A DNA stretch of 64,000 bases from Calditrichota bacterium (GTDB lineage: Bacteria; Calditrichota; Calditrichia; Calditrichales; Calditrichaceae), in assembly GCA_024278755.1 (NCBI GenBank), contig JAJRSO010000038.1, forward strand, positions 124,001-188,000, given 5' to 3'. A program made the translations under genes and the position numbers. Shown here piece after piece: positions 18,273 through 26,953 of the stretch; the first letter of the stretch is position 1; every line of letters starts with the position of its first letter. The notes under the pieces are model-generated. The model saw nothing but the letters and a program-made list of their open reading frames with translations. It did not search any database and was not told the origin of the DNA.

Positions 18273-20126
18273 TTACTCATCTTTTTTCATTCCAAATGTT
18301 TTATCTAACGGAATAAACGGAATAATTAAAAATCCCGGAATAGTGGCAATCATCACCCAGATAAAAAAGTGCTGATAGCCGATAATTTCCTGCAGCCAGC
18401 CGCTGAACATTCCCGGAATCATCATCCCCAAAGCCATAAAACCGGTGGCGATAGCAAAATGCGCGGTTTTATATTTTCCTTCGGATACAAAAATCATAAA
18501 CAGCATATACGCGGTGAAGCCGAACCCATAGCCAAATTGCTCGGCCGCGACGCAGGCATTAATAATCCAAAAATTATCCGGCTGCGCGTAAGATAAATAA
18601 ACATACACAACATCCGGAATATTGATAGCGAGAGCCATTATCCAAATCCAGTATTTCAATCCGTTTTTTGCCGCCAGAAAACCCCCCAGCAGCCCGCCGA
18701 TGGTTAAAAAGAGGATTCCGACAGTCCCGTAAATAAATCCGACTTCCCCGGTGGTTAGCGCCATGCCTCCCAGTTCCTGCGCGTCGAGCAGAAATGGAGA
18801 GGCCAGCTTTACCAACTGGCTTTCTGCGAGGCGGTATAAAAGCAGAAAAGCCAGAATCAAGCCGATGCGCTCTTTTTTGAAAAAGAGCATAAAGGTTTCG
18901 GCAAATTCTTTAAGTACGGTTTTAAAACCTTCTGTCGGCGCCGGTTTATCCGAAACCGGATAGGGCAGGATAATTTTATGATAGATGAAAAAGGCGATAA
19001 ACATTACCGTTAAAAAGAAAAACGTAATGGACCAGGCCAATGGAATGTTGCCGGCGCGCCCTTTAAAGACGGCAGAAGAGGAACTGTGTAATTTGGGATC
19101 CAACTGAATTAAGGTTGCAGCGGGCGTTTTCCAATTGGTGCGATTAAATTCCAGACGCTGACCTTCCATTAAGGCAATGCTTTTATCACCGGAATGGTAA
19201 CCAAAATTCAGCACAATATTCTGATCATCCTGTGGTTCGGCTGATAAGCGAATAAAGACAAGCCCAATATTTCCTTCTTTTTCGGAAGGCGCTTTCAACT
19301 CTGCGCCAAAGTATTTATGCAGAATTTTTTCCAGCGGTTTCGTAATATAAGCATGCCAGGTCGATTCATTGGCCTTTGCTTCTTCCGCCGATAAAACGAT
19401 TTCACTCTTTGTAAAACCGTGGGTAGTATTCCATTCTTTGGCCCAGCTTTTAAGCGAATCGGCTTTCTGTCTGGCAATCGGATGCGCCGCAATAGCCGGT
19501 TGTTTCGGAACAGTAATAAAATGAATCGCACCGTTTTCTTCGTTAAAAACAATGGAATCCGGAGAGGCAAACACTGCCTGTTGAATTCCGGGGGCGGCCG
19601 TCACTTCGATATCAATATCGGGCAGACCGCTATTGGTTTCAATAAATCCGGCCAGAATGATTAATAGCCCCTGACCGGTAATCATGGCAAAACGGTAAAA
19701 AGTACTGCGAATGCCCACGTACCATGCTTGTTCGTGTTGATCCAGTCCCAGCATATAAAAACCATCCGCGGCAATATCGTGTGTGGCGGAACTAAAAGCC
19801 AGCAACCACATAAAGGCGAGGGTCATCTGAAAAAATCCGGGCAAAGGAATGGTAAAAGCAACTCCGGCCAGTCCGGCGCCTACTACAAGCTGCATGGCGA
19901 TGATCCAAAAACGCTTGGTTCTGAAAATATCGACAATGGGACTCCAGAAGGGTTTGATTACCCAGGGCAGGTAGAGCCAGCTTGTATAAAGGGCAATATC
20001 CGTATTCGAAACGCCAAGACGCTTGTACATTATAACCGAAACCATCATCACAATTACATAAGGAATGCCTTCAGCAAAATAAAGGGAAGGAACCCAAAAC
20101 CAGGGCGACCGTTTTTTTGTGTTCAT
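18273..20126 (-). CDS. AmpG-like MFS permease with a large inserted periplasmic domain
   Basis: 617 residues. The N-terminus (WVPSLYFAEGIPYVIVMMVS, then LPWVIKPFWSPIVD) is typical of AmpG/MurT-type inner-membrane permeases, which import anhydromuropeptides or N-acetylmuramic acid. Five hydrophobic helices (to about residue 162) are followed by some 185 mostly hydrophilic residues (about 165-350), then by seven further helices. With the N-terminus inside, that insertion faces the periplasm. Ordinary AmpG has no such domain and I recognise no fold in it. It is the last gene of a five-gene minus-strand set (16 nt after the SpoIID-like gene) with kinase and muramidase neighbours, and a terminator follows. 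Substrate inferred from context only. Confidence 0.85.
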   Translation of the reverse strand: MNTKKRSPWFWVPSLYFAEGIPYVIVMMVSVIMYKRLGVSNTDIALYTSWLYLPWVIKPFWSPIVDIFRTKRFWIIAMQLVVGAGLAGVAFTIPLPGFFQMTLAFMWLLAFSSATHDIAADGFYMLGLDQHEQAWYVGIRSTFYRFAMITGQGLLIILAGFIETNSGLPDIDIEVTAAPGIQQAVFASPDSIVFNEENGAIHFITVPKQPAIAAHPIARQKADSLKSWAKEWNTTHGFTKSEIVLSAEEAKANESTWHAYITKPLEKILHKYFGAELKAPSEKEGNIGLVFIRLSAEPQDDQNIVLNFGYHSGDKSIALMEGQRLEFNRTNWKTPAATLIQLDPKLHSSSSAVFKGRAGNIPLAWSITFFFLTVMFIAFFIYHKIILPYPVSDKPAPTEGFKTVLKEFAETFMLFFKKERIGLILAFLLLYRLAESQLVKLASPFLLDAQELGGMALTTGEVGFIYGTVGILFLTIGGLLGGFLAAKNGLKYWIWIMALAINIPDVVYVYLSYAQPDNFWIINACVAAEQFGYGFGFTAYMLFMIFVSEGKYKTAHFAIATGFMALGMMIPGMFSGWLQEIIGYQHFFIWVMIATIPGFLIIPFIPLDKTFGMKKDE

Positions 20127-20142
20127 CTGTTTCTCCGTAAAA

Positions 20143-21474
20143 TCAGTATATGCGTTTTAATGTACTGCCCGGATAGTAGTGCAGAACAATCTCTTCAGAT
20201 GTGTAGCTTTTTAGCGACATTCCCAGCGCGCCGATTTGACACAATCCCGCTCCATGCCCCCAGCCGGCCCCCGTTAGGACAAATGAATCGTCTTCTGCTT
20301 TTGTAACGGTAAAAGCGGAGCTGTACAAGAATTTTTTATGCAGGGCCCGACGGATAACATACTCATCATCAAGCAAATGGCGGAAATTTATACCGTTTGA
20401 ATCCATACAGTCAATAGCCGCTTTTTTAGCGCGTCCGGAACCGCCCCGTTCCAAAATTGTAATATTTTGGACAGAAGCCACATCAATTCCGCGGAATTGT
20501 TTTAAGCTGGAAATGAGTTCCGACTGAGTGATTCGTTCTTCCCAACGGAAATAGTGGCCGTCTTCGTCTACACTGCCAAGATATTTTTTAAGTTCATTTT
20601 CCGGGATGATGTGCGGAGAGCAAAATGTATGGGGTTTGCTATTTACCCATGCGGCGAAATTCGTTTCGTCGCTGAGCGGTTTTTGCCATTCGGGCGGTTC
20701 GTCAGCGGCATCGGCTTTAATTTGTAAATAGGGAAGCGCGGGACCTGACCAGATATTTTCGAAGGCTTCCATCACGCCGCCGCAGCTCTTGGAATAGCGG
20801 GCGTCGCAGATAGTATTTTCATACAGCAGAACCTGTCCGTAGGTGTTTAGCGCGCCTTTGATGGATTGCGGTGTAAGAAAGGTCGTCCCCTGATAGCGCT
20901 GGCAGCAGTCGTCATTGCACACATCCATCCCGAGATGCACATGCTTTTGTTCCACATTGGCCAGCATCCATGAACGGGCCGTAATCGTCTGCGCCTCGAT
21001 TAAGGCTTCGGGACAGGCGGCGCCCATTTCGGAAGTGGCGACACACATCAGGTACTGTTCGATGGGTAATTCGTTAATCATTATTAACCGGTCTTCATAG
21101 CTGCCGATGATAAGGGCGCCGGAATAGACGGCATTGATGTATTTTTTCCAGTGAAAATCACGCCCGCTGATGACGTTTTTTACCAAAAGCCCCCGGCCGG
21201 GAGCAATTTCCTTTCCGTCCCGAATCGGGAAGATAGAAATGGTATTGGGCGCGCTATATGTTTTATCATCGAGGCTAAATTGAATATGGTCTCTGCTGTA
21301 TTTGAAATAGAGTTCCGTTCCCGCTTTGAGGGCGATACTGCGGCCCGAATAATCGATCTGGTAAGCAGGGGATTGGGGAATAACGATGGAAACCGATGTA
21401 TAGCGGTCTTCGGGCAAAATAATGCCAACCCGGATGAGCGGCTCTTTGTCCGGAATAATTCCTGGTTGTAGCAT
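20143..21474 (-). CDS. SpoIID/LytB-domain protein
   Basis: 443 residues. The central part has the SpoIID signature (LPIEQYLMCVATSEMGAACP, then EAQTITARSWML) and the C-terminus has GAGWGHGAGLCQIGALGMSL with the family's closing YYPGSTLKRIY. SpoIID is a lytic transglycosylase acting on stripped glycan strands, and LytB is an amidase enhancer. No signal peptide is visible at the N-terminus (MLQPGIIPDKEPLIRVGIIL), so either it works in the cytoplasm or the start is misplaced. A Cys-rich insert DVCNDDCCQRYQG lies in the middle, with another Cys in KSCGG. Start ATG 21474 overlaps the stop of the upstream kinase by one base, implying translational coupling. Confidence 0.85.
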   Translation of the reverse strand: MLQPGIIPDKEPLIRVGIILPEDRYTSVSIVIPQSPAYQIDYSGRSIALKAGTELYFKYSRDHIQFSLDDKTYSAPNTISIFPIRDGKEIAPGRGLLVKNVISGRDFHWKKYINAVYSGALIIGSYEDRLIMINELPIEQYLMCVATSEMGAACPEALIEAQTITARSWMLANVEQKHVHLGMDVCNDDCCQRYQGTTFLTPQSIKGALNTYGQVLLYENTICDARYSKSCGGVMEAFENIWSGPALPYLQIKADAADEPPEWQKPLSDETNFAAWVNSKPHTFCSPHIIPENELKKYLGSVDEDGHYFRWEERITQSELISSLKQFRGIDVASVQNITILERGGSGRAKKAAIDCMDSNGINFRHLLDDEYVIRRALHKKFLYSSAFTVTKAEDDSFVLTGAGWGHGAGLCQIGALGMSLKSYTSEEIVLHYYPGSTLKRIY

Positions 21475-22667
21475 TATTGTTCCTTACTGTAATTCTGAAA
21501 CGCGTCGATTCCGGCGCCAATAGCGGGGGCTTCGCGCAGGCGGGAAATTTTAATAATCTGTCTTAAATTCGAGTAATGTTTTTTCGCTTTTTCATCCAGA
21601 ACCTTCGAATTTTTAATGCGATCGTTTAATTGTTTTAATAACGGTTCATAAAGCGTTGTTGTGCCGTGCCGGCTGTCCATTAATTCGCCGAGGCGCTGCC
21701 CGATAATAACGCTTTCCAAAAGTGTGCCCGTAAACGGATGCTTTGCTTGCAGAGGCGCTCTGTTTTCGTTTATAAAGGCAAACAACCCCCGCCAACCGCT
21801 GTACAGGGTGGTGATGCGCTCGTATAGCAGCAGACTCAGCTGAGTTGCCGTCAGAGTGAGGGTCGCGCTGGAATCGGCGTCGCCCTGGGCCGCCTGCTCG
21901 GATATTTGCAACGGGTACACTTGCTGAGCATTTAATTCCCGAAGGCTTTTACCGCTAATGGCAGCGTAAATACTCTGAATGCCTCCGGCCGAGGCAAACC
22001 GTTCCAGTGAGCGGCCGTCTTCGCTTTTCATTTCCCAGCTTTTAGCCAGCCAGTCTTTTGTCTTGTCGAAAGGAACAAGGTCTCCATTGAGTTTTAACGC
22101 ATCGGCCACACCGGTTCCGCCGCCAAGATAATAGGCATTCTGCACCTCTCTAAACAATCCGTCTGCCGAAAAATTTTCTCCGATGCCGCAGTAATCGGCG
22201 TCACTGCCCAAATGATAGACAGGCGCTGCAAAATTGATTTGCGAAAGCTTCAGCCGCTCTTCCAGCAAATCGGAGTATTGCAGCATCCGCGGCCCGTTAG
22301 CCACGGCCACGATGCCGCGTTTGTTTTCAGTTTTCAGCCCCGGCATACCAATTCCGACGAGAATGGTGTCTTTACCAGATTGTTTTGCCAATCCTTCGAT
22401 AACCTGGGCGCAGGCTTCCACATACACTGCTTCCTGTTGCTTTTCCGCGTCGGTCGGGGCGGCTGTGCCACTCTGCATTTCCTGAATCTGTACCGCGATG
22501 GAAACCGGTTCGAAATCTGCCTGAAAACCGGGGATGTCTTTATAGGAGCGTTGGGCGTTTAGGGCGCCCTGCGCAAACGTTTTTGTATTTGGATCGTATT
22601 GTATTTCCCATGCGCTGACCTTTGTTGCGCCGCCGTCCACGCCAATGAGTAAAAAATTATGAGGCAT
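21474..22667 (-). CDS. BadF/BadG-type sugar kinase (N-acetylglucosamine or N-acetylmuramate kinase-like)
   Basis: 397 residues with the ASKHA-fold nucleotide site LLIGVDGGATKVSAWEI at the N-terminus, VGIGMPGLK in the middle and a second phosphate loop YYLGGGTGVADAL near residues 175-190. AAGGA lies 5 nt before the ATG. BadF/BadG-family kinases phosphorylate amino sugars; in Tannerella forsythia such a kinase (MurK) works beside an AmpG-like MurNAc permease (MurT) and the etherase MurQ. Here the same context occurs (permease two genes downstream, muramidase upstream) but no murQ is seen. It is longer than typical bacterial family members. Specificity for GlcNAc or MurNAc cannot be told from sequence. 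Confidence 0.8.
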   Translation of the reverse strand: MPHNFLLIGVDGGATKVSAWEIQYDPNTKTFAQGALNAQRSYKDIPGFQADFEPVSIAVQIQEMQSGTAAPTDAEKQQEAVYVEACAQVIEGLAKQSGKDTILVGIGMPGLKTENKRGIVAVANGPRMLQYSDLLEERLKLSQINFAAPVYHLGSDADYCGIGENFSADGLFREVQNAYYLGGGTGVADALKLNGDLVPFDKTKDWLAKSWEMKSEDGRSLERFASAGGIQSIYAAISGKSLRELNAQQVYPLQISEQAAQGDADSSATLTLTATQLSLLLYERITTLYSGWRGLFAFINENRAPLQAKHPFTGTLLESVIIGQRLGELMDSRHGTTTLYEPLLKQLNDRIKNSKVLDEKAKKHYSNLRQIIKISRLREAPAIGAGIDAFQNYSKEQ

Positions 22668-22982
22668 AAAAATCCTTTTTTTATAGTGGTTCTAAATTAA
22701 AAACTAAAATTTGTTAAATACCGGTGCGAAGCCCAAAAGTTTCGCACTGTTTTTTTACACGAAAGTCAAGAAGCCCGCGCGAAGAGAAACGGAGATAATA
22801 ATATCTAAAAATCAGGTTCTCCATTTTAAAATCCAATTGATTGAAAACCTATTCTCCACATCAATCGTCAAGCGGTTTCTTCTTCGTGAAAAGAATACAA
22901 ACTCCAAATACGTTTCTGTTTTCCCGCCAAATTACAAAATATAAACGGTATGGTATCTCTACAGACTTTTCCCACGATGCCG
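22668..22982. other. Intergenic gap inside the peptidoglycan-sugar set, with one hairpin
   Basis: No gene is supported. GTGCGAA (22724-22730) and TTCGCAC (22741-22747) form a 7-bp inverted repeat with a 10-nt loop, followed on the plus strand by TGTTTTTTT. On the minus strand, the direction of the surrounding genes, no T-run follows, so it is not a convincing terminator for them. The 315-bp gap could hold a separate promoter for the kinase-SpoIID-permease trio. Confidence 0.35.
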
Positions 22983-24530
22983 CTAATTATTCCGCTTTTG
23001 CCGCCGTTTTAAGGCTTCCACTCGCATATAGTCTTTGGCTTCGTCGTTGCGATCGATGGTGGCCTGGTCGATGTTGTGATCGGTGCCGCCCTGATGCCGG
23101 ACAACTTCATAGATGGCATCCCACACCCGGCCGATGCGCCAGGTTTCACTGATACGCAGCACCATGGCATAATCTTCGCCGTAATTGCGGGCGTACGGTT
23201 CTTCATTCATGCTGAAACCCAGTTCACGGATCAGGCTGATAGGAATGGAGCGCGGCGCCCCGGCCCCGTTAATGCGCAGCAGGTTGTTACGCCCGTTCTC
23301 TTCGGTCCATTCGTCGTGCGTTACCACCGGCAATTCCTCCATGCGCGAATAGGCGCTGTTCGCATCCAGCTCCCAAACTTCGTAAGAACCGATAACCATG
23401 CCGATTTTAGGGTCGCTTTCATAGACGGCCAATATTTTTTCAACGGCGTCCGGTTTTAGACGGTCGTCCGAATCTAATTGCACATAGTATTCGCCGCGAG
23501 CCGTAAAGGCGCCCATATTCAGACAGAGTCCCAGATTATTAATATTGTACACCAAAAGCTGCACCGCTGGTTTTTCGGCATTGTATTTATCACCACCTTT
23601 TTGGTAGCGTTCCACTTCTTTAATGGTGGGATCGTCGGTTCCACCGTTGACCACAACAATCACTTCCACTTCCTGTACGGTTTGCCTCTGTACACTTTCG
23701 ATGGCGGCGCCGATGAATTCGGGGCGGTTGTTTACCGGAATGATTACCGAGGCTTTTAGAGAAGCGTTTCCCGGGGCAGCGGGCCGTTCTTCGTAAAACG
23801 CGCCGGGGGCAAGGTAGGCGCCGATGCGTTTCAGATGCGCTGTTAAGACTTCTTCCGCTTCAACCTGGCTTTCCCGTCCGGCCAGAAGATAATCAAAAAC
23901 ATTATGCGCGGTGCTTTCCGCTTTTATGCTGTAAAGGGAACCGGCGTAGCGGTTGGCGGTGTGTAGAATCTCGTGATTTTCGGCCAGCTTTAATCGCAGA
24001 TCATACAGGGTGTTGAATTTCAGACGTTCATCGCAATAACCGATTGCTTCCAACGCTTCTTTGCGATACATAAAAACGCGACCAAAATCCTGATTATCCC
24101 GCAGACGGCCGTGGTGGTGTTTAAGCAGTTTTACTTCTTTTATCTGAGCGCTTTCAACCAGTTCATAGTCGCCGTAAAGCATGCCCGCTTTGGGATAGTA
24201 TTCCATTTGTAAAAAGAAGACTTCCAAAATTCCTTGTTTTAACTGAATTTCGATATTTTCATTATCAAGATAGAGAATATGCGGGCCGCGGGCCGCTTTA
24301 AACGCAGCATTGAGCAGGCCGCCTTTAGTGGCATGCTGGACGGCGGAAGCGGAGCAGGCGGCGCCTTTTTCTTTCAGTTCGGTTAAAAACGAAACGATAT
24401 CCGCATCTTCGGGATTAATAATTATGATTTCCGTTTCCGGATCGGCCTGTGCCAGAATCGAACGCATGGTATTGGCAAAATGGGCCTCCGGGGAGCCGTG
24501 TAAAATGATGCTTGTTTTTATTTCCGGCAT
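22983..24530 (-). CDS. Glycosyltransferase family 2 protein with two GT-A-like halves
   Basis: 515 residues. The C-terminal half (about 245-500) is a standard GT2 domain: ASVIIPVNNRPEFIGAAIES, EVEVIVVVNGGTDDPTIKEV, LGLCLNMGAFTARGEYYVQL and the metal-binding DSDDRLKPD. The N-terminal half also starts like a GT2 domain (KTSIILHGSPEAHFANTMRS, then EIIIINPEDADIV) and has a weaker YLDNENIEI at the DxD position, so it may be degenerate. No membrane segment. GT2 enzymes transfer sugars from nucleotide donors. Its link to the neighbouring muramidase, kinase and permease is unexplained; it may synthesise a cell-envelope glycan. It lies 59 nt downstream of the NamZ-like gene. Confidence 0.87.
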   Translation of the reverse strand: MPEIKTSIILHGSPEAHFANTMRSILAQADPETEIIIINPEDADIVSFLTELKEKGAACSASAVQHATKGGLLNAAFKAARGPHILYLDNENIEIQLKQGILEVFFLQMEYYPKAGMLYGDYELVESAQIKEVKLLKHHHGRLRDNQDFGRVFMYRKEALEAIGYCDERLKFNTLYDLRLKLAENHEILHTANRYAGSLYSIKAESTAHNVFDYLLAGRESQVEAEEVLTAHLKRIGAYLAPGAFYEERPAAPGNASLKASVIIPVNNRPEFIGAAIESVQRQTVQEVEVIVVVNGGTDDPTIKEVERYQKGGDKYNAEKPAVQLLVYNINNLGLCLNMGAFTARGEYYVQLDSDDRLKPDAVEKILAVYESDPKIGMVIGSYEVWELDANSAYSRMEELPVVTHDEWTEENGRNNLLRINGAGAPRSIPISLIRELGFSMNEEPYARNYGEDYAMVLRISETWRIGRVWDAIYEVVRHQGGTDHNIDQATIDRNDEAKDYMRVEALKRRQKRNN

Positions 24531-24589
24531 TTTATCTCCATTCTAAATTATTCTCGATTTCCTAAGGTTATGCTCAGGGCAAGCATTGT

Positions 24590-25867
24590 TTATTTATAAA
24601 GTAAGTATTTTTTTCGGATTTGTTTGAAATCATCCAGCGATTTTTTCCATTTCTTTTCAATTTCCGAAACCGGAACGCGGTTACCTAAATCTTCCGCAAT
24701 CCAGCCGCAACCCAAAACTTTATTGAACATTTTCAATCGCTTCTTTTTGGCAAATAGGTCATATTCCGGATAAAGCTTCATAACGGTTTCCATAATGTAA
24801 AAACCGGCGCTGTAGGAATTAAAAGCCGTTACATCTGTCAGATGCAACTGCACACCCTGCAAGGTTTCTCCTTTAAAGATACCGTAATAGGGTTTAAAAT
24901 ACAGAGGGCGGAAAAGGATGCCCGGAAGATGCAGCGCATTTAACGAATCGGCCAAAAGCGCGCCATCTATCCACGGAGCGCCGGTTATTTCGAACGGAGA
25001 CGTATATCCAACGCCTTCCGAAAGCGTATGCAATTCGCCATAGGTTCCGGTCGTACTCATAAACAGTACGGTTTGCCAGTGCGGTACATGCGGAGAGGGC
25101 GGCACCCAAAAGAGTCCTGTTTTATCCCACAGCATATCCCGCGTCCAGCCGCTAAGCGGAATGACCGTCAAATCGCAGTGAATGTCAAATTCATTATTGA
25201 ACAGCTGCGCCAGTTCACCGATGGTCATTCCGTGGCGGTAGGGAATGGGGTAGAGTCCAACAAACGAAAAATAACCTTTTTCGACGAGATTACCTTCTAC
25301 CGCCAGGCCGCCGATGGGATTGGGCCTGTCCAGTACGATTACCGGAATATTGTTTTCGGAGGCGGCCTCCATAACCATTGCCATCGTATAAATGTAGGTG
25401 TAAGCGCGAACGCCAATATCCTGAATATCGACAATTAAAACATCGATATCTTTGAGCATTTCTTTAGTAGGCTTGCGATTTTTTCCGTATAGACTATAGA
25501 CAGGCAAACCCGTTTTGGGATCGATCGCATCCTGCACTTTTTCACCGGCTGTAACCGCACCGCGGATACCGTGTTCAGGGCCAAAAAGGGCGTGCAGATC
25601 GATGTTAGGATTAGCGGCAAACAGATCGGCGGTGCTCTGCAGCGAGCCGTTGATACCGCTGGGATTGGTAAGCAACCCCACCCGTTTGTCCTTAATTAAG
25701 GAGAGGTGATTGGCAATAAAATTTTCACTGCCTAAAATAACCCGTTTTTGTATCCGGACTTTAGGATTAATTTGATTTATTGGGGGAGCGGGTTTTATTT
25801 GTTTTTGTGCTGTACAGGACAGGAGAAGCACAGGTAAAAGAGAAACAAAGGCTTTTTTTAAACGCAA
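24590..25867 (-). CDS. namZ: NamZ-type exo-beta-N-acetylmuramidase (DUF1343), lipoprotein
   Basis: DUF1343 family, whose characterised members (NamZ) release MurNAc from the non-reducing ends of peptidoglycan fragments. Motifs: RVGLLTNPSGI, LFGPEHGIRG, LYGKNRKPT, DIQDIGVRAYTYIYTM, DRPNPIGG and FWVPPSPHVPHW. I favour the TTG at 25867 as start: GGAG lies 6 nt upstream and it begins a compact lipoprotein signal (MRLKKAFVSLLPVLLLSC). The upstream ATG at 25909 adds 14 residues in front of it and has no site. LLLSC gives the lipidated Cys, so the enzyme would be anchored in the periplasm or on the outer membrane. First gene of the minus-strand set; its product would feed the AmpG-like permease and the sugar kinase. 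Confidence 0.87.
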   Translation of the reverse strand: MRLKKAFVSLLPVLLLSCTAQKQIKPAPPINQINPKVRIQKRVILGSENFIANHLSLIKDKRVGLLTNPSGINGSLQSTADLFAANPNIDLHALFGPEHGIRGAVTAGEKVQDAIDPKTGLPVYSLYGKNRKPTKEMLKDIDVLIVDIQDIGVRAYTYIYTMAMVMEAASENNIPVIVLDRPNPIGGLAVEGNLVEKGYFSFVGLYPIPYRHGMTIGELAQLFNNEFDIHCDLTVIPLSGWTRDMLWDKTGLFWVPPSPHVPHWQTVLFMSTTGTYGELHTLSEGVGYTSPFEITGAPWIDGALLADSLNALHLPGILFRPLYFKPYYGIFKGETLQGVQLHLTDVTAFNSYSAGFYIMETVMKLYPEYDLFAKKKRLKMFNKVLGCGWIAEDLGNRVPVSEIEKKWKKSLDDFKQIRKKYLLYK

Positions 25868-26011
25868 GAAAGACTCCACATAAAAAAGGTTTATTAGATA
25901 TATGAACAAACTAATTTTAAAATAATAAGAATTATGCAGAATTCCAATAGGAAATTTAATTCCATTTCTGAGTTCCCCACATTTTTCAAATTAAATTATT
26001 GAAAGCTATCC

Positions 26012-26136
26012 ATGAATTCACTATAAAAACCACGAATTCCACGAATTTACACGAATCTATTCAATATAATTTCAATAAAAACAATCCGTGTCTTTCTGTG
26101 GAAATCGGTGGCTATACCTTTTTAGACCGGACTCAT
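26012..26136. repeat. MITE-like interspersed repeat, copy 1 (in the 25910-26383 intergenic region)
   Basis: About 125 bp, starting ATGAATTCACTATAAAAA and ending TTTTTAGACCGGACTCAT. Its ends are imperfect inverted repeats (in the consensus 14 of 18 positions agree). The interior contains CACGAATTCCACGAATTTAC and CCGTGTCTTTCTGTGGAAAT. Near-identical copies occur at 40338-40471 and 51111-51235. It carries no coding capacity. Other DNA in this gap is A/T-rich with no recognisable gene. Confidence 0.8.
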
Positions 26137-26383
26137 CAATTATTTGATAAGTTTAAACATCGTATGTTAAAATGCGTTTCGTATTTATTGTGATGTTGCT
26201 TAAATTCGATTGGTACTTTATGTACAATTTGCGATGGGATAGCGCCTTGCTTTTAGCTAAAGGAAGTAATCCGTCTTTTTTGAATTTTAAGCTTTTTATC
26301 CTCTAATCCATTAGATCTATAGCATCTTATAGGTGATGTATTATAAATTTTCGGGAGATACTAAGGAAAAAACAGAAAAAGGA

Positions 26384-26412
26384 TTGACAGGTATCGATTA
26401 TCCCCTTATATT
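26384..26412 (+). promoter_or_regulatory. Consensus promoter of the SUF operon
   Basis: A perfect TTGACA (26384-26389) and TATATT (26407-26412) are 17 bp apart. The predicted transcription start, near 26419, lies directly in front of the first operator palindrome. Confidence 0.8.
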
Positions 26413-26421
26413 CAAGCCTCA

Positions 26422-26484
26422 AAAAATAGGACAAAAAAAGTCCTATTTTTTTATTTTTTAAATAGGACAAAATTGGTCTGATTT
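26422..26484 (+). promoter_or_regulatory. Two tandem palindromic operators, probably for the Rrf2 regulator
   Basis: Site 1 (26422-26450) is a perfect 11-bp inverted repeat, AAAAATAGGAC and GTCCTATTTTT, around seven A. Site 2 (26460-26484) repeats it imperfectly: AAATAGGAC, 7-bp spacer, GTCTGATTT, ending at the start codon. Centre-to-centre distance is 36 bp. Both share the half-site ATAGGAC with a 7-bp spacer, so they look like binding sites for one dimeric regulator. Site 1 with its T-rich tail could also fold as an RNA hairpin (attenuator). Confidence 0.7.
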
Positions 26485-26910
26485 ATGATGCGCTTCAGTA
26501 AAAAAGTGGAATATGCTCTTATCGCCATGGTAAACATGGGCTCCGGCGCCGAGCTGTACACTTCCAAATCTCTTTCGGAGCAATTCAATATTCCTCCGGA
26601 AGTGATGGGAAAAGTCTTACAGGCATTAGTGCGCAGCGGTCTGCTTATGTCGGTACAGGGCGTTAAAGGCGGCTACACCATTTCCAGACCTTTAAACAAG
26701 ATAAATGTACTGGAATTAATTGAGGCAGTGGACGGCCGGGTCAAACTGGCCTCGTGCGGAACCAATCCGCCGGAGTCCTGTGCCCAGTACGGCTACTGCG
26801 GCATTCAGACGCCGGTAGAAATTATTCAGGAAAAGCTAATCGGTTTTTTCAAAGCCATTACATTATTGGATATAAAAAACACATATAACAAAAATGCGTC
26901 GGTTTCGTAG
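26485..26910 (+). CDS. Rrf2-family Fe-S-sensing transcriptional regulator (IscR/SufR-like)
   Basis: 141 residues. A winged helix-turn-helix at the N-terminus (SKSLSEQFNIPPEVMGKVLQ, then GGYTISRP) is followed by three cysteines, Cys91, Cys99 and Cys105, spaced much like the cluster ligands of IscR (92, 98, 104). Family members repress Fe-S assembly genes when carrying a cluster. It is the first gene behind a consensus promoter with two palindromes and precedes the suf genes, so autoregulated repression of the whole set is the natural inference. No Shine-Dalgarno precedes the ATG; site 2 of the operator occupies that place. Confidence 0.92.
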   Translation: MMRFSKKVEYALIAMVNMGSGAELYTSKSLSEQFNIPPEVMGKVLQALVRSGLLMSVQGVKGGYTISRPLNKINVLELIEAVDGRVKLASCGTNPPESCAQYGYCGIQTPVEIIQEKLIGFFKAITLLDIKNTYNKNASVS

Positions 26911-26953
26911 AATGGATTTTTTATACACCGACAAATATCTTTGAGAGGAAATT

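Noticed and set aside
26422-26450. Operator site 1 as a rho-independent terminator
   Set aside because: The stem AATAGGAC/GTCCTATT is A/T-rich, sits at the transcription start and has a second copy at the start codon, which fits operators better; attenuation is not excluded.
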